From Roseateles koreensis (lineage in GTDB: Bacteria > Pseudomonadota > Gammaproteobacteria > Burkholderiales > Burkholderiaceae_C), in assembly GCF_028595305.1 (NCBI RefSeq), contig NZ_JAQQXS010000001.1, positions 124,001 through 188,000 of the forward strand: 64,000 bases of DNA, written 5' to 3'. The first letter of the stretch is position 1. Every line of letters starts with the position of its first letter. A program made the translations under genes and the position numbers. The notes under the pieces were generated by a model, which saw only the letters and a program-made list of their open reading frames with translations, was not told where the DNA came from and made no database searches. Of the stretch, positions 40,749 to 49,170 are shown piece after piece.

Positions 40749-42776
40749 TCATGGCGCGGGCGGAGTCGACGCTTCCAGGGCCCGGATTTGCTCCAGCACC
40801 TGTTTGAAGCGCTCAAAGTCCGCCCCTTGCGGGTTCGACGCAGCCAGGCGTCCTGATTCCGCTTTCAGGCGCACCAGCCAGAGGCCTTTGATCAGGGACT
40901 GGAAGTCTTCGAAGGCCATCTCGTCTTCGCTGTACAACTCGCCCGTCAGCGCACGCGCTTGCGTTAGCAGATCGTCTTCGGCCAAAGCGGCCTCAAGCAC
41001 CGACCAGGGGCAGGCGCCATGGTTGACCATATAGCGTTCCAGCCAAGCCACCAACTCGCCATGGACGCCGGGCAATTCATGCAGCAATTGATGGTCGTCC
41101 GGGCTCAGCCGTGCCCACCAATCACTGTTGAGTAGCAGCATGCGCACGGCATGGTCGGCTTTGGCGGCAGGTTGGCGGCGCGGGGTGCCAATGGTTTCAT
41201 CCTCGGGCTCGCCGCGGCGCTTCCAATTGCCGCTGGGCTTCCAGTCCTTTTTCCATTCCTTCTTTTTCCAGGATTTGGCTTGGCCGCCGGAGTCGCTGCT
41301 GCTGCCGCTGCCGCTATTGGCATCGTGGTGATGCGGTGGCGGTTCGGGGCTTTCATCCCCGCGCTGGGCGTCCCGTTCATCGGCGCGGCGCGTGTGGCTG
41401 GCTGGACTGGGGTTGACTTGCCAAAGCGCCAGCAATTCCTGGTCGGGCAATTGGGAGCGGCGCGCCAGATCGCCCAGCAATTGGCGTTTGAGCAGGCCAG
41501 CGGGCAGGGCGTTCCACAAAGGCTTGGCGTTGGCGAGCAGGCGGGCGCGGCCCTCCGCCACGGCCAAGTCGCAGCCTTCGGCGGCGGACTCAATCACCTG
41601 GCGGGACAGTGGTATCGCATCGGTCACGCACCGCTCAAAAGCCTCTGGTCCGAATTCACGCACATAGCTGTCGGGATCATGCTCGGCCGGCAGAAACAAG
41701 AATTTGACCGACCTCACATCCGTGGCGTAGGGCAAGGCGGCCTCCAGCGCGCGTCCTGCGGCACGCCGTCCTGCGGCGTCACCGTCAAAGCTGAACACCA
41801 CGGTCTCGGTGAAGCGAAACAGCTTTTGCACGTGCTCAGCGGTACAGGCCGTGCCCAGCGTCGCCACGGCGTTGTTGAAGCCGCTTTGCGCCAGCGCCAC
41901 CACGTCCATATAGCCCTCAACCACCAAGGCGTAGCCGCGTTGGCGCAGTCCGGCCCGGGCTTCGAACAGGCCATAGAGCTCGCGGCCTTTGCTGAACACC
42001 GGCGTTTCGGGCGAGTTGAGATATTTGGGCTCGCCCTTGTCGAGCACGCGCCCGCCGAAGCCGATGGTTTCACCCTGCACATTGCGGATCGGGAACATGA
42101 TGCGGTCGCGGAAGCGGTCGTAGCGTTTGGCTTCTCTTGTGCCGCTGTTGCTCGCGGTGTTATCCGTGCTGGTACCTACCGCCGCGTCACCCGCTTCTTT
42201 TTCATCAGCAGGGTGACTGATCACCATGCCGCACTCGGTCAGCAGCGGATCGTCGTAGGAGGGGAATGCACTAGCTAGGCTGCGCCAACCTTCGGGGGCG
42301 AAGCCCAGGCCGAAATGGGCGGCGATTTGTCCGGTGAGCCCGCGCTTTTTGAGATAGTCGATGGCCCGGGGGGACTTTTTCAGCTGCACGCGGTAGTGCT
42401 TGGCCGCGCGTTCAAGCACTTCGGTCAAGGTCGCTTGGCGTTGCTTTTGCTGGGCGGCACGTTCACGCTCTTCGGCGGAGCGCTCGTCCTCGGGCACCAC
42501 CATGCCGACTTGCTGCGCCAGGTCTTGTACGGCCTCGACAAAGCCCAGGCCGCTGTACTCCATCAAAAAACCCACCGCGTTGCCGTGCACACCGCAGCCA
42601 AAGCAGTGGTAGGTTTGCCGTGTAGGGCTGACGATAAAGCTGGGTGACTTTTCGCCGTGGAAGGGGCACAGGCCCTTGTGGTTGATGCCCGCCTTTTTGA
42701 GCTCGACATGGCGGCCCACCACCTCGACGATGTCGGTGCGGGCGAGTAGGTCTTGGATAAAGCCAGGAGGAATCAC
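40749..42776 (-). CDS. dnaG: DNA primase DnaG
   Basis: Makes RNA primers at the replication fork and binds DnaB. The 675 residues comprise a CHC2 zinc finger (Cys37, His40, Cys58, Cys61), the RNA-polymerase core with TOPRIM motifs (VVEGYMDVVALAQSG and FDGDAAGRRAAGRAL), and a C-terminal helicase-binding domain. Between core and C-terminus runs a low-complexity linker of about 90 residues, Ser/Gly-rich then Lys/Trp-rich (SGSGSSSDSGG; KKKEWKKDWK). A second insertion follows VISHPADEKEAG. Start is a GTG at 42776, only 9 nt after the stop of the c-di-GMP gene and without a ribosome site, so coupled translation is likely. Confidence 0.95.
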   Translation of the reverse strand: MIPPGFIQDLLARTDIVEVVGRHVELKKAGINHKGLCPFHGEKSPSFIVSPTRQTYHCFGCGVHGNAVGFLMEYSGLGFVEAVQDLAQQVGMVVPEDERSAEERERAAQQKQRQATLTEVLERAAKHYRVQLKKSPRAIDYLKKRGLTGQIAAHFGLGFAPEGWRSLASAFPSYDDPLLTECGMVISHPADEKEAGDAAVGTSTDNTASNSGTREAKRYDRFRDRIMFPIRNVQGETIGFGGRVLDKGEPKYLNSPETPVFSKGRELYGLFEARAGLRQRGYALVVEGYMDVVALAQSGFNNAVATLGTACTAEHVQKLFRFTETVVFSFDGDAAGRRAAGRALEAALPYATDVRSVKFLFLPAEHDPDSYVREFGPEAFERCVTDAIPLSRQVIESAAEGCDLAVAEGRARLLANAKPLWNALPAGLLKRQLLGDLARRSQLPDQELLALWQVNPSPASHTRRADERDAQRGDESPEPPPHHHDANSGSGSSSDSGGQAKSWKKKEWKKDWKPSGNWKRRGEPEDETIGTPRRQPAAKADHAVRMLLLNSDWWARLSPDDHQLLHELPGVHGELVAWLERYMVNHGACPWSVLEAALAEDDLLTQARALTGELYSEDEMAFEDFQSLIKGLWLVRLKAESGRLAASNPQGADFERFKQVLEQIRALEASTPPAP

Positions 42777-42785
42777 CGCGGGAGT

Positions 42786-45700
42786 CTAAGCCAAGCCTTG
42801 TTCCCGGCTGAACATCTTGCCCGTCCAGGCTGATTGCGCAAAGCTTTCCACCCAGCCGCGCACTTCATGGGCCGGCATGGCGGCGGCGATGCCATTGCCC
42901 TGGCCCAGTTGGCATCCCATGCGCAGCAAGGCTCGGGCGTGGGCTGTGGACTCCACCCCCTCAGCCACCACCTTGCAGCCAAAAGTGTTGGCCAGCCCGA
43001 TGACGCCGTCCACCAGGGCGCGGTCCTGGGCGTCAACCAGCAGGTTGCGTACAAACGAACGGTCGATCTTCAATTCATCCACCGGGAGGCGCTTGAGGTA
43101 GGTGAGCGTCGAGTAGCCTGTGCCGAAGTCGTCCAGCGCGAAGCGCAGGCCGAACGCACGGCAGCGTTGGATCAGGACATGAGTGGCGTCCACGTCCGCC
43201 AGCGCGGCGGACTCCAGCACTTCGAGGCACAGATGTTGGGCCACCGGCTCGGGGTGCCGGTGAATCAACTCCAGCAGCCGCAGTGAAAAGTCGGGCAATT
43301 GAAGCTGGCGGGGTGTGACGTTGACGCTGACGTTCAGGGTTAGCCCCTCAGCCAGCCACTGCGCACTTTGTTTGAGCGCTTGCTCGATGACCCAGTCACC
43401 AATTTGCAAGACCAGTCCGGTCGATTCGATCAGGGGCAAGAAATGCAAAGGCGGCAGCAGCCCGCGATCCGGGTGCTGCCAGCGAAGCAAGGCTTCTACG
43501 CCCTGAACCGCCCCGGTTTGCATATTGATCTTGGGTTGGTAGTAGAGGCGCAATTCATTGGCGTCGAGCGCTTGTTGAACCCGCGCCAAGGCGATCAAAC
43601 TGGCTTCGTCCCGCAGGCGTTTGGCGGTGTCGAACAATTGGTGGGCATTGCGGCCGCTGTGTTTCACACGGTAGAGCGCGTGGCCAGCGTGGCGCAGCAG
43701 GGTTTCGGGGTCCGAGGCGTCTTGGGGGAACACCGTGGCGCCGATGCTAGCAGTCAGCATCAGCGGTATTTTGCCCTGTGTATCTGGCTCGCCGCCCAAG
43801 GCTGTCAGTCCATCGAAATCATTGAGTGGGGCACCTTGCGCCGGGTCTTGCGAGCCACCAGCAGGCTGCAGCCAATACGGCGCGGACAAGACCTTGAGCA
43901 GGCGCTCCAGCGCCAACTGTGTTTCTTCGGGGCCGCTGGTGCGGATCAGTAGTGCGAACTCATCGCCACTGAGCCGAGCAACGGTGTCTGACCACTGCGG
44001 CGCACTGCGCAGGGACGCACGCAGGCGATGCGCCACGTCTTGCAGCACGGCATCGGCCTGGGCGTGCCCATAGCGTTCGTTGATCTGCTTGAAATGGTCC
44101 AAATCCACGCGGCACACACTCAGGCGAAAGCCTTCTTTGTCGGCCTGTGTGACACCCTCATGCAGACGTCGCATGAATTCGTGTTGATTGGGTAGCTGCG
44201 TCAGGGCATCAAATCGCGTCTGCCGATCAAGCAGCAACTGCTGCTGCCAAACCGTTGTGACATCAGTCACCGTGATAACGCGGTAACGCGCAGGCCCAGC
44301 GGGTTCTGGGAGGGCCGATACCGTCAGTTGCAACTGGCAGGACACCCCATCGGCGCGGTTGAGCTGAACCCGGGCGTGGACATAACCCTGGGCCTGCAGG
44401 TCTTGGTCCAACCGCACGGGGTCGTAGCCGGCCTGGCGCAAGGTCTGCTCGGCCAAGGGCTGGGCACTGTGCCCGATCAAGGCGTCGCGAGGGGCGGCCA
44501 TCATTTGGCAGTACGCCGGGTTGACGTCCAGAACGCGGTGCTCCAGATCGGTCACGATCAACCCTTCTTGCAAATGCGCATACAGCGCAATGCTCAGGCG
44601 TTGACGCTCTTCCGCCGTGTGCCGCCAATCGGCATCAGCCAGCGTGCAATGTATGCGACGAACCTTGCCGCGGCGCAACCCTTGGCGCTGGCGGTCAAGC
44701 ACCAGGACGCGTAGCTCAAACCAGCGCCATCCTTTGCCTGGAACGAGCAGCCGCAGGTTTTCCTCGCAATGCCCCGGGCCATGCGCGTCGAGCAAGGCGG
44801 CCATGGACCGGCGCACCTGGTCCTTGTCGAGCGGGTGCATGGCCTCCTGCCATTCGGAATAGGCGTAGCCGCGGCCTTCGTCCAAGCCCAGATAGGCCTT
44901 CCACATGGGGCTGGCGTAGATCAAATGCGCACCGCGGGCGTTGAATTGCCAGACGGCTTGTGCGAGTTCAGCGTGTTGGAGGATTTGGGCTGTCTCTTTA
45001 TTGTGTCGGCGCAGCGAGGACTGCACCACACTGCTGAAACCGGCGATGGCGCTCAAACTGGTGATGAAGCCCCACAGCGGCAATATCTCCGTCCAATCCT
45101 GCAGCGGCGCAGCCTGAACCGTCGCGAAGGGCCCCAACCCGAGTTGACTGCCCCACAAAGCCAAGCCCTGGATCAGCACAATGGCAGCAAGCAGCAACCG
45201 ACGGGGCGCCCCCAGCGCGGCGCATCCCAACAGCAGTTGCAGGGCAAACAAGCTGGTAATTGCGCTCAAACCTGAGCTTGCCATGGCGATGGCAGCGTCG
45301 GTCGGGGTGAAAAACAAGGCGCCGGCGCCGGCCATCGCCACAAGGAGGGTGCTGCCAGCCACCCATTGCTGCCGCAGCACGCGTTGCCAGCCCTCGTTGG
45401 ACCGCGGGGTACGGCGCTCACGGGGGGATGCGGCATGGGCGATCAGGAGCAGTCCAGGGCTGAACATCAACACCGCCATCGATTGTTGACCCCAGTGCAG
45501 CGCAAAAGCTTGCCAACTGAATGCCTGCCGCGCAGCGTGTAACAGAGGCCAGAGGCTTGCCGTCACAGTGCTCAGCAGTGGCCCGAGCAGCACGCCCAGT
45601 GCCAACAACAGCATCAGGTCGCGGCGTCGATCAAGTGCCGGGGAAAAATCGCACCGTAGCAACAAAAATGCAGCCAAGGCTGGGCCGACCAACTCGCTCG

Positions 45701-46025
45701 CGCTTTGGCCCATTGTCCAAAGCTCAGCGTTCCAGCGCGTCATGCCCTCGGCGTTCATTGACAGCCATTGAAAGACCGCGACCCCCAACAAAAGCCCCGG
45801 CCAAGCACGGGTACGCCCCACAAAGAAGCCGAGCAACGCGATCGCGGCCGGCGGCCAAATCAGGGGCGTCAGGGGACTGACGTGCGCCGCAGCTTGCAGG
45901 CCGAGCCCGGCGGCCAGAACGTAGGCGCCCACCCATTGCAAATCACGCAGTAAGTCGCTCCATTGGAATTCGACCGCCCGAGAAGTTGTGGGGGCCGGGT
46001 TGGTTCGACTGTTTGAGACGTTCAC
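42786..46025 (-). CDS. MASE1-PAS-GGDEF-EAL cyclic di-GMP signalling protein
   Basis: Membrane protein that makes or degrades c-di-GMP, the sessile/motile switch. The 1079 residues comprise an N-terminal MASE1-type sensor with about eight hydrophobic helices (to about 320, LTPLIWPPAAIALL typical), two PAS domains (about 355-470 and 475-590), a GGDEF domain with variant motif SGDEF near 687, and an EAL domain from about 815 with EALLRW, NVSVNVTPRQL, LEVLESA, DDFGTGYS, LKIDRSFV. All EAL metal residues appear kept, so phosphodiesterase activity is likely; the GGDEF core carries a 35-residue insertion after SAPYWLQ. Directly abuts dnaG. Confidence 0.88.
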   Translation of the reverse strand: MNVSNSRTNPAPTTSRAVEFQWSDLLRDLQWVGAYVLAAGLGLQAAAHVSPLTPLIWPPAAIALLGFFVGRTRAWPGLLLGVAVFQWLSMNAEGMTRWNAELWTMGQSASELVGPALAAFLLLRCDFSPALDRRRDLMLLLALGVLLGPLLSTVTASLWPLLHAARQAFSWQAFALHWGQQSMAVLMFSPGLLLIAHAASPRERRTPRSNEGWQRVLRQQWVAGSTLLVAMAGAGALFFTPTDAAIAMASSGLSAITSLFALQLLLGCAALGAPRRLLLAAIVLIQGLALWGSQLGLGPFATVQAAPLQDWTEILPLWGFITSLSAIAGFSSVVQSSLRRHNKETAQILQHAELAQAVWQFNARGAHLIYASPMWKAYLGLDEGRGYAYSEWQEAMHPLDKDQVRRSMAALLDAHGPGHCEENLRLLVPGKGWRWFELRVLVLDRQRQGLRRGKVRRIHCTLADADWRHTAEERQRLSIALYAHLQEGLIVTDLEHRVLDVNPAYCQMMAAPRDALIGHSAQPLAEQTLRQAGYDPVRLDQDLQAQGYVHARVQLNRADGVSCQLQLTVSALPEPAGPARYRVITVTDVTTVWQQQLLLDRQTRFDALTQLPNQHEFMRRLHEGVTQADKEGFRLSVCRVDLDHFKQINERYGHAQADAVLQDVAHRLRASLRSAPQWSDTVARLSGDEFALLIRTSGPEETQLALERLLKVLSAPYWLQPAGGSQDPAQGAPLNDFDGLTALGGEPDTQGKIPLMLTASIGATVFPQDASDPETLLRHAGHALYRVKHSGRNAHQLFDTAKRLRDEASLIALARVQQALDANELRLYYQPKINMQTGAVQGVEALLRWQHPDRGLLPPLHFLPLIESTGLVLQIGDWVIEQALKQSAQWLAEGLTLNVSVNVTPRQLQLPDFSLRLLELIHRHPEPVAQHLCLEVLESAALADVDATHVLIQRCRAFGLRFALDDFGTGYSTLTYLKRLPVDELKIDRSFVRNLLVDAQDRALVDGVIGLANTFGCKVVAEGVESTAHARALLRMGCQLGQGNGIAAAMPAHEVRGWVESFAQSAWTGKMFSREQGLA

Positions 46026-46520
46026 AAAGGTGCTTTGTAGTGGTCTTGCTGCGCAGGCAGCGGGTGGTGGATGACAGCGGGGTCGGGCCGATGGTCAAAG
46101 AATGTCAAAAGCAATGGAAAAACAAGATTGAAAGTATTTGTTTATGCAAACCGGTTTGCCCACAGCGGCGTCCTGATGCCCTACAACTGATTCATCGGAG
46201 CATCGGTTTTGATTCATTTGCCGCCCGTGCGGTTCGAAGAAACCGCGTGCCATCAACTTGAAATCAATCCCGGTTGCTGCGCATAACGTTTGGCCTACGG
46301 GAATGCCGTGGGCTGGAACAAGCCCGGCGGAATCCTAGCAGTTGTGCACGGAGGGCCCATGGCAACGGCCCCTCTATTCGAGTGGGTGGGAAAACCTTGT
46401 AAATCCCGGCGGGTAGAAGGGAAAGAAAAAGGCAACAAGCACGAAGAGAACGAAAAAAAACCACCGTCGAAGGTGGCTTTTTGTTGGGGCATTTTTACGT
46501 TGCCCTGGGCCTGCACGCTA
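46026..46520. promoter_or_regulatory. Intergenic region with a 14-bp perfect palindrome
   Basis: No gene is supported in this 495-nt stretch. It contains GCAAACCGGTTTGC (46146-46159), a perfect palindrome with a central CG like LacI/PurR-type operators, about 120 nt before the c-di-GMP gene (minus), and a TTGACA (minus, about 46109) without a good -10. A hairpin GCGGTT/AACCGC lies near 46230. The far side holds the terminator of the H-NS-like gene. Confidence 0.4.
46453..46476 (-). terminator. Terminator of the H-NS-like gene
   Basis: Minus strand: CCACC-TTCGAC-GGTGG hairpin then eight Ts, 44 nt beyond the stop. Confidence 0.85.
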
Positions 46521-46817
46521 TTAAACGTGGAAATCAGCCAAGTTTGCGCCAGCCAAAATGGCTGCTTTCAGCCACTTGGGTTGCAAGCCACGGCCACTCC
46601 AAGTTTCACCCGTTGCTTGGTTGCGATACTTGACCGCAACTTTGGAGACTTTGGCTTGTTTGGGCGCACGTGCACTCAGGTCAGCAGCGGTCAAACCGTA
46701 ATCGGCCATCAGCGACTTGACCTTTGCAATCGCGTCAGCCCGTTCGCGATCTTTGGTTTGGGAGATTTGCTCGTCCAGTGCCGCACGTTGGGCCAGGAGA
46801 TCTTTAAGTGTTGACAT
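46521..46817 (-). CDS. H-NS family nucleoid-associated protein
   Basis: Small DNA-binding protein expected to bind AT-rich DNA and silence genes. The 98 residues have an N-terminal coiled-coil for dimerisation (LKDLLAQRAALDEQISQTKDRERADAIAKVK broken here as residues 4-34) and a C-terminal DNA-binding core, VKYRNQATGETWSGRGLQPK (about 63-82), the family signature. Length is normal. A sigma-70 promoter and GAGG ribosome site lie upstream. Several paralogues are usual in this family of bacteria. Confidence 0.9.
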   Translation of the reverse strand: MSTLKDLLAQRAALDEQISQTKDRERADAIAKVKSLMADYGLTAADLSARAPKQAKVSKVAVKYRNQATGETWSGRGLQPKWLKAAILAGANLADFHV

Positions 46818-46862
46818 TTTGAAACCTCGCGAGATATGGGGAAGTCGAAGCTGGTGCGGGCC

Positions 46863-46892
46863 ATTATAGACACGATCTAAAAAAAATATCCA
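46863..46892 (-). promoter_or_regulatory. Sigma-70 promoter of the H-NS-like gene
   Basis: Minus strand: TGGATA (46892-46887), 18 nt, perfect TATAAT (46868-46863), with an AT-rich tract between. Start would lie about 40 nt before the ATG. Confidence 0.6.
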
Positions 46893-47289
46893 CCCCCTAT
46901 ATTTGGCCCATGTAATACCCGAGTGAGCTTGGTGCCCACAAGAACTTAGGGGCTAGTGTGGGTATCAGCGCAGGTCTTTATAAGTTCAAGGTGCCTGCAC
47001 AGCAGGCTTCTTGATTCTGTGCACTTGCGTGAAGATTTGTAGCAAAAAATATGCAGTAGAAAGCTGCACTTGAACACGAGGGAATGTTGTGGGGCGAATC
47101 TCTCCGAAATTCAACCGGGGCGCGCTGTGTTTGGCTCGCCTGGGGTCGAGGGCGGTGCCTTGTGCGGCCGAACAGGGCCTCATCTGGTACCCATGAGTCA
47201 GAGCACGGTGTAGCGCAGGCGGCAACGTGCATTGGCTGGCTGAATATCACCTGGCAATCGCCTCGTGTGGTTGAGTTATTTGCAAGAAT
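46893..47289. other. Gap without a supported gene
   Basis: About 400 nt. Small open frames here have no family features. A GCCTGC-ACA-GCAGGC hairpin sits at 46993-47007. I see no RNA gene. Confidence 0.5.
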
Positions 47290-47321
47290 AAAAAAAGCGG
47301 CCCCAAAGTGGCTGGGGCCGC
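47290..47321 (-). terminator. Terminator of the yggX gene
   Basis: Minus strand: GCGGCCCCA pairs with TGGGGCCGC over AGCCACTT-type loop bases, then seven Ts. Lies 62 nt beyond the stop. Confidence 0.9.
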
Positions 47322-47382
47322 CGATTCAGTGCATCTAGCTTCTATCTAGACATCATGGTCAGCCGGTCATGCCGGCGTCTGC

Positions 47383-47655
47383 TCATGGTGATGGTGGAAC
47401 ATACCCGGCAACGGCTTCGGCGCCGGAGCCAAAAAAGAATTGCTCCATTTGGCGGGCCAGATATTGGCGCGCCCGCTGATCGGCCAGATTCAGGCGGTTT
47501 TCGTTCACCAGCATGGTTTGGTGCTTCATCCAGAGCGCCCAGGCTTCTTTGCTGACCTCTTGATAGATGCGCTTGCCCAAATCGCCCGGATAGGGGGCGA
47601 AGTCCATGCCTTCACCTTCTTTTTTCAAATAAACACATTGCACGGTGCGAGCCAT
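47383..47655 (-). CDS. yggX: Probable Fe(2+)-trafficking protein
   Basis: Small protein that protects Fe-S proteins against oxidative damage. ATG 47655 gives 90 residues beginning [19 protein letters not shown], with the single family Cys7 and the segments [18 protein letters not shown] and [20 protein letters not shown]; a start 12 codons upstream lacks support. Ribosome site AAGAGG precedes it. 102 nt downstream of argA on the same strand. Confidence 0.95.
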   Translation of the reverse strand: MARTVQCVYLKKEGEGMDFAPYPGDLGKRIYQEVSKEAWALWMKHQTMLVNENRLNLADQRARQYLARQMEQFFFGSGAEAVAGYVPPSP

Positions 47656-47757
47656 GGAAAACCTCTTGAATTTCAAATTGACGGTGACCACACTTTAGCG
47701 TGGCATGAATAACCAGGGGGCCTACAAGCACTTCGGCGCGCTTGAATGGACATCCGG

Positions 47758-49098
47758 TCAGCTCAACTTTTTGACCAGCACCTGAGAGCGGCGGTCCCAG
47801 TTGTATTTGCGTTTTCGTTCTTCGGGCAACCACTCGGGGTCGACCTGGGCAAAACCCCGTTTGATGAACCAATGCATAGTGCGGGTGGTCAGCACAAAAA
47901 TACTCGACAGGCCCATGGCCTTGGCGCGTTGTTCCACGCGTTTGAGGATACGGTCGCCATCACCCTGGCCTTGCACATTGGGGGAAACGGTGAGCGCGGC
48001 CATTTCAGCCGTCTTGGCCTCGACATACGGATACAGCGCCGCGCAACCGAATATGACGCCGTCGTGTTCGATGACGGTATATACCTCGATGTCGCGCTCA
48101 ATTTCAGTGCGATCGCGCTTGATCAAGGTGCCATCGCGCTCAAAGGGTTCAATCAGGGCAATGATGCCGGCAACGTCGTCCGAGCTGGCCTCGCGCAGGC
48201 TTTCGAGTTTTTCGTCGACCACCATGGTGCCAATGCCATCGTGGGTATAAACCTCTTGCAGCAAGGCGCCGTCAACCGCCAACGGCAGGATATGTGAGCG
48301 CTCAACGCCGCCCAGGCAGGCGCGCACGCAGTGCTGCAGGTAAAAGCCTACGTCTAGAGGTGAGGTTGGTTTGGGTTGGGCGGCCAGCATGCGCTGCGCG
48401 TCAATAACGGCCAACTCGGTGTCGATGGGGCTGTCCGGGTCGCTCGGGTTTTCCGGCACGCCGGACACTTCGCAGACAAACAGCAGCTTGTCGGCCTGCA
48501 GGGCAATGGCGGTGCTCGTGGCCACGTCTTCCATGCTCAGATTGAAGGCCTCGCCGGTGGGCGAGAAACCAAAAGGCGAGAGCAGCACGATGGCGCCGAT
48601 GTCGATGGCCTTCTGGATGGCGGTGGCGTCGACTTTTCGGACCACGCCGCTGTGCACGAAGTCCACGCCATCGACGATGCCGACAGGGCGCGCCGTTAGG
48701 AAGTTGCCCGAAACCACCCGTACCGCAGCGTTTGCCATGGGCGTGTTGGGTAAACCTTGCGAGAAGGCGGCTTCGATTTCGAAACGCAGTTGGCCGGCGG
48801 CCTCTTGGGCGCAATCCAGGGTCACGGCGTCCGTGATGCGCATGCCTTGGGCATAGCGCTCGGGGTGGCCTTTGGCTGCTAACTGTTCATTCACCTGAGG
48901 CCTAAAGCCATGTACCAGCACGATCTTGATGCCCATGGCGTGCAAGATGGCGAGGTCTTGCACAAAGGCATTGAGCTTGCCGGCAGCAACCAACTCCCCG
49001 GTCATGCCGACCACGAAGGTTTCACCCCGGTAGGCGTGAATATAGGGCGCAACGGCGCGAAACCAGGGGACGAAGGTGTGGGGGAAAACCAGGCTCAT
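47758..49098 (-). CDS. argA: Amino-acid N-acetyltransferase (N-acetylglutamate synthase)
   Basis: First step of arginine synthesis: acetylates glutamate with acetyl-CoA. ATG 49098 gives 446 residues; an open frame runs upstream into the divergent hrpA gene but lacks support. The N-terminal amino-acid-kinase-like domain (about 1-290: VLVHGFRPQVNEQLA, VRKVDATAIQKAID) regulates a C-terminal GNAT domain (about 300-446: MAALTVSPNVQGQGDGDRIL, the acetyl-CoA loop). Length is normal. Divergent from hrpA with a 72-nt gap. Confidence 0.95.
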   Translation of the reverse strand: MSLVFPHTFVPWFRAVAPYIHAYRGETFVVGMTGELVAAGKLNAFVQDLAILHAMGIKIVLVHGFRPQVNEQLAAKGHPERYAQGMRITDAVTLDCAQEAAGQLRFEIEAAFSQGLPNTPMANAAVRVVSGNFLTARPVGIVDGVDFVHSGVVRKVDATAIQKAIDIGAIVLLSPFGFSPTGEAFNLSMEDVATSTAIALQADKLLFVCEVSGVPENPSDPDSPIDTELAVIDAQRMLAAQPKPTSPLDVGFYLQHCVRACLGGVERSHILPLAVDGALLQEVYTHDGIGTMVVDEKLESLREASSDDVAGIIALIEPFERDGTLIKRDRTEIERDIEVYTVIEHDGVIFGCAALYPYVEAKTAEMAALTVSPNVQGQGDGDRILKRVEQRAKAMGLSSIFVLTTRTMHWFIKRGFAQVDPEWLPEERKRKYNWDRRSQVLVKKLS

Positions 49099-49170
49099 GC
49101 CAGGATTGTGCCGCAGTGATTCGGTCTCTTGTGCAGACTGTGTCGCTGGAGCACGGATAATCCGCGCCTC

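Noticed and set aside
46225-46245. tRNA-like GGTTCGAA
   Set aside because: No acceptor, D or anticodon arms could be placed around it; it is a simple GCGGTT/AACCGC hairpin.
46978-47338. Small open frames between the H-NS-like gene and yggX
   Set aside because: No ribosome site, domain or codon pattern; overlapping frames on both strands.
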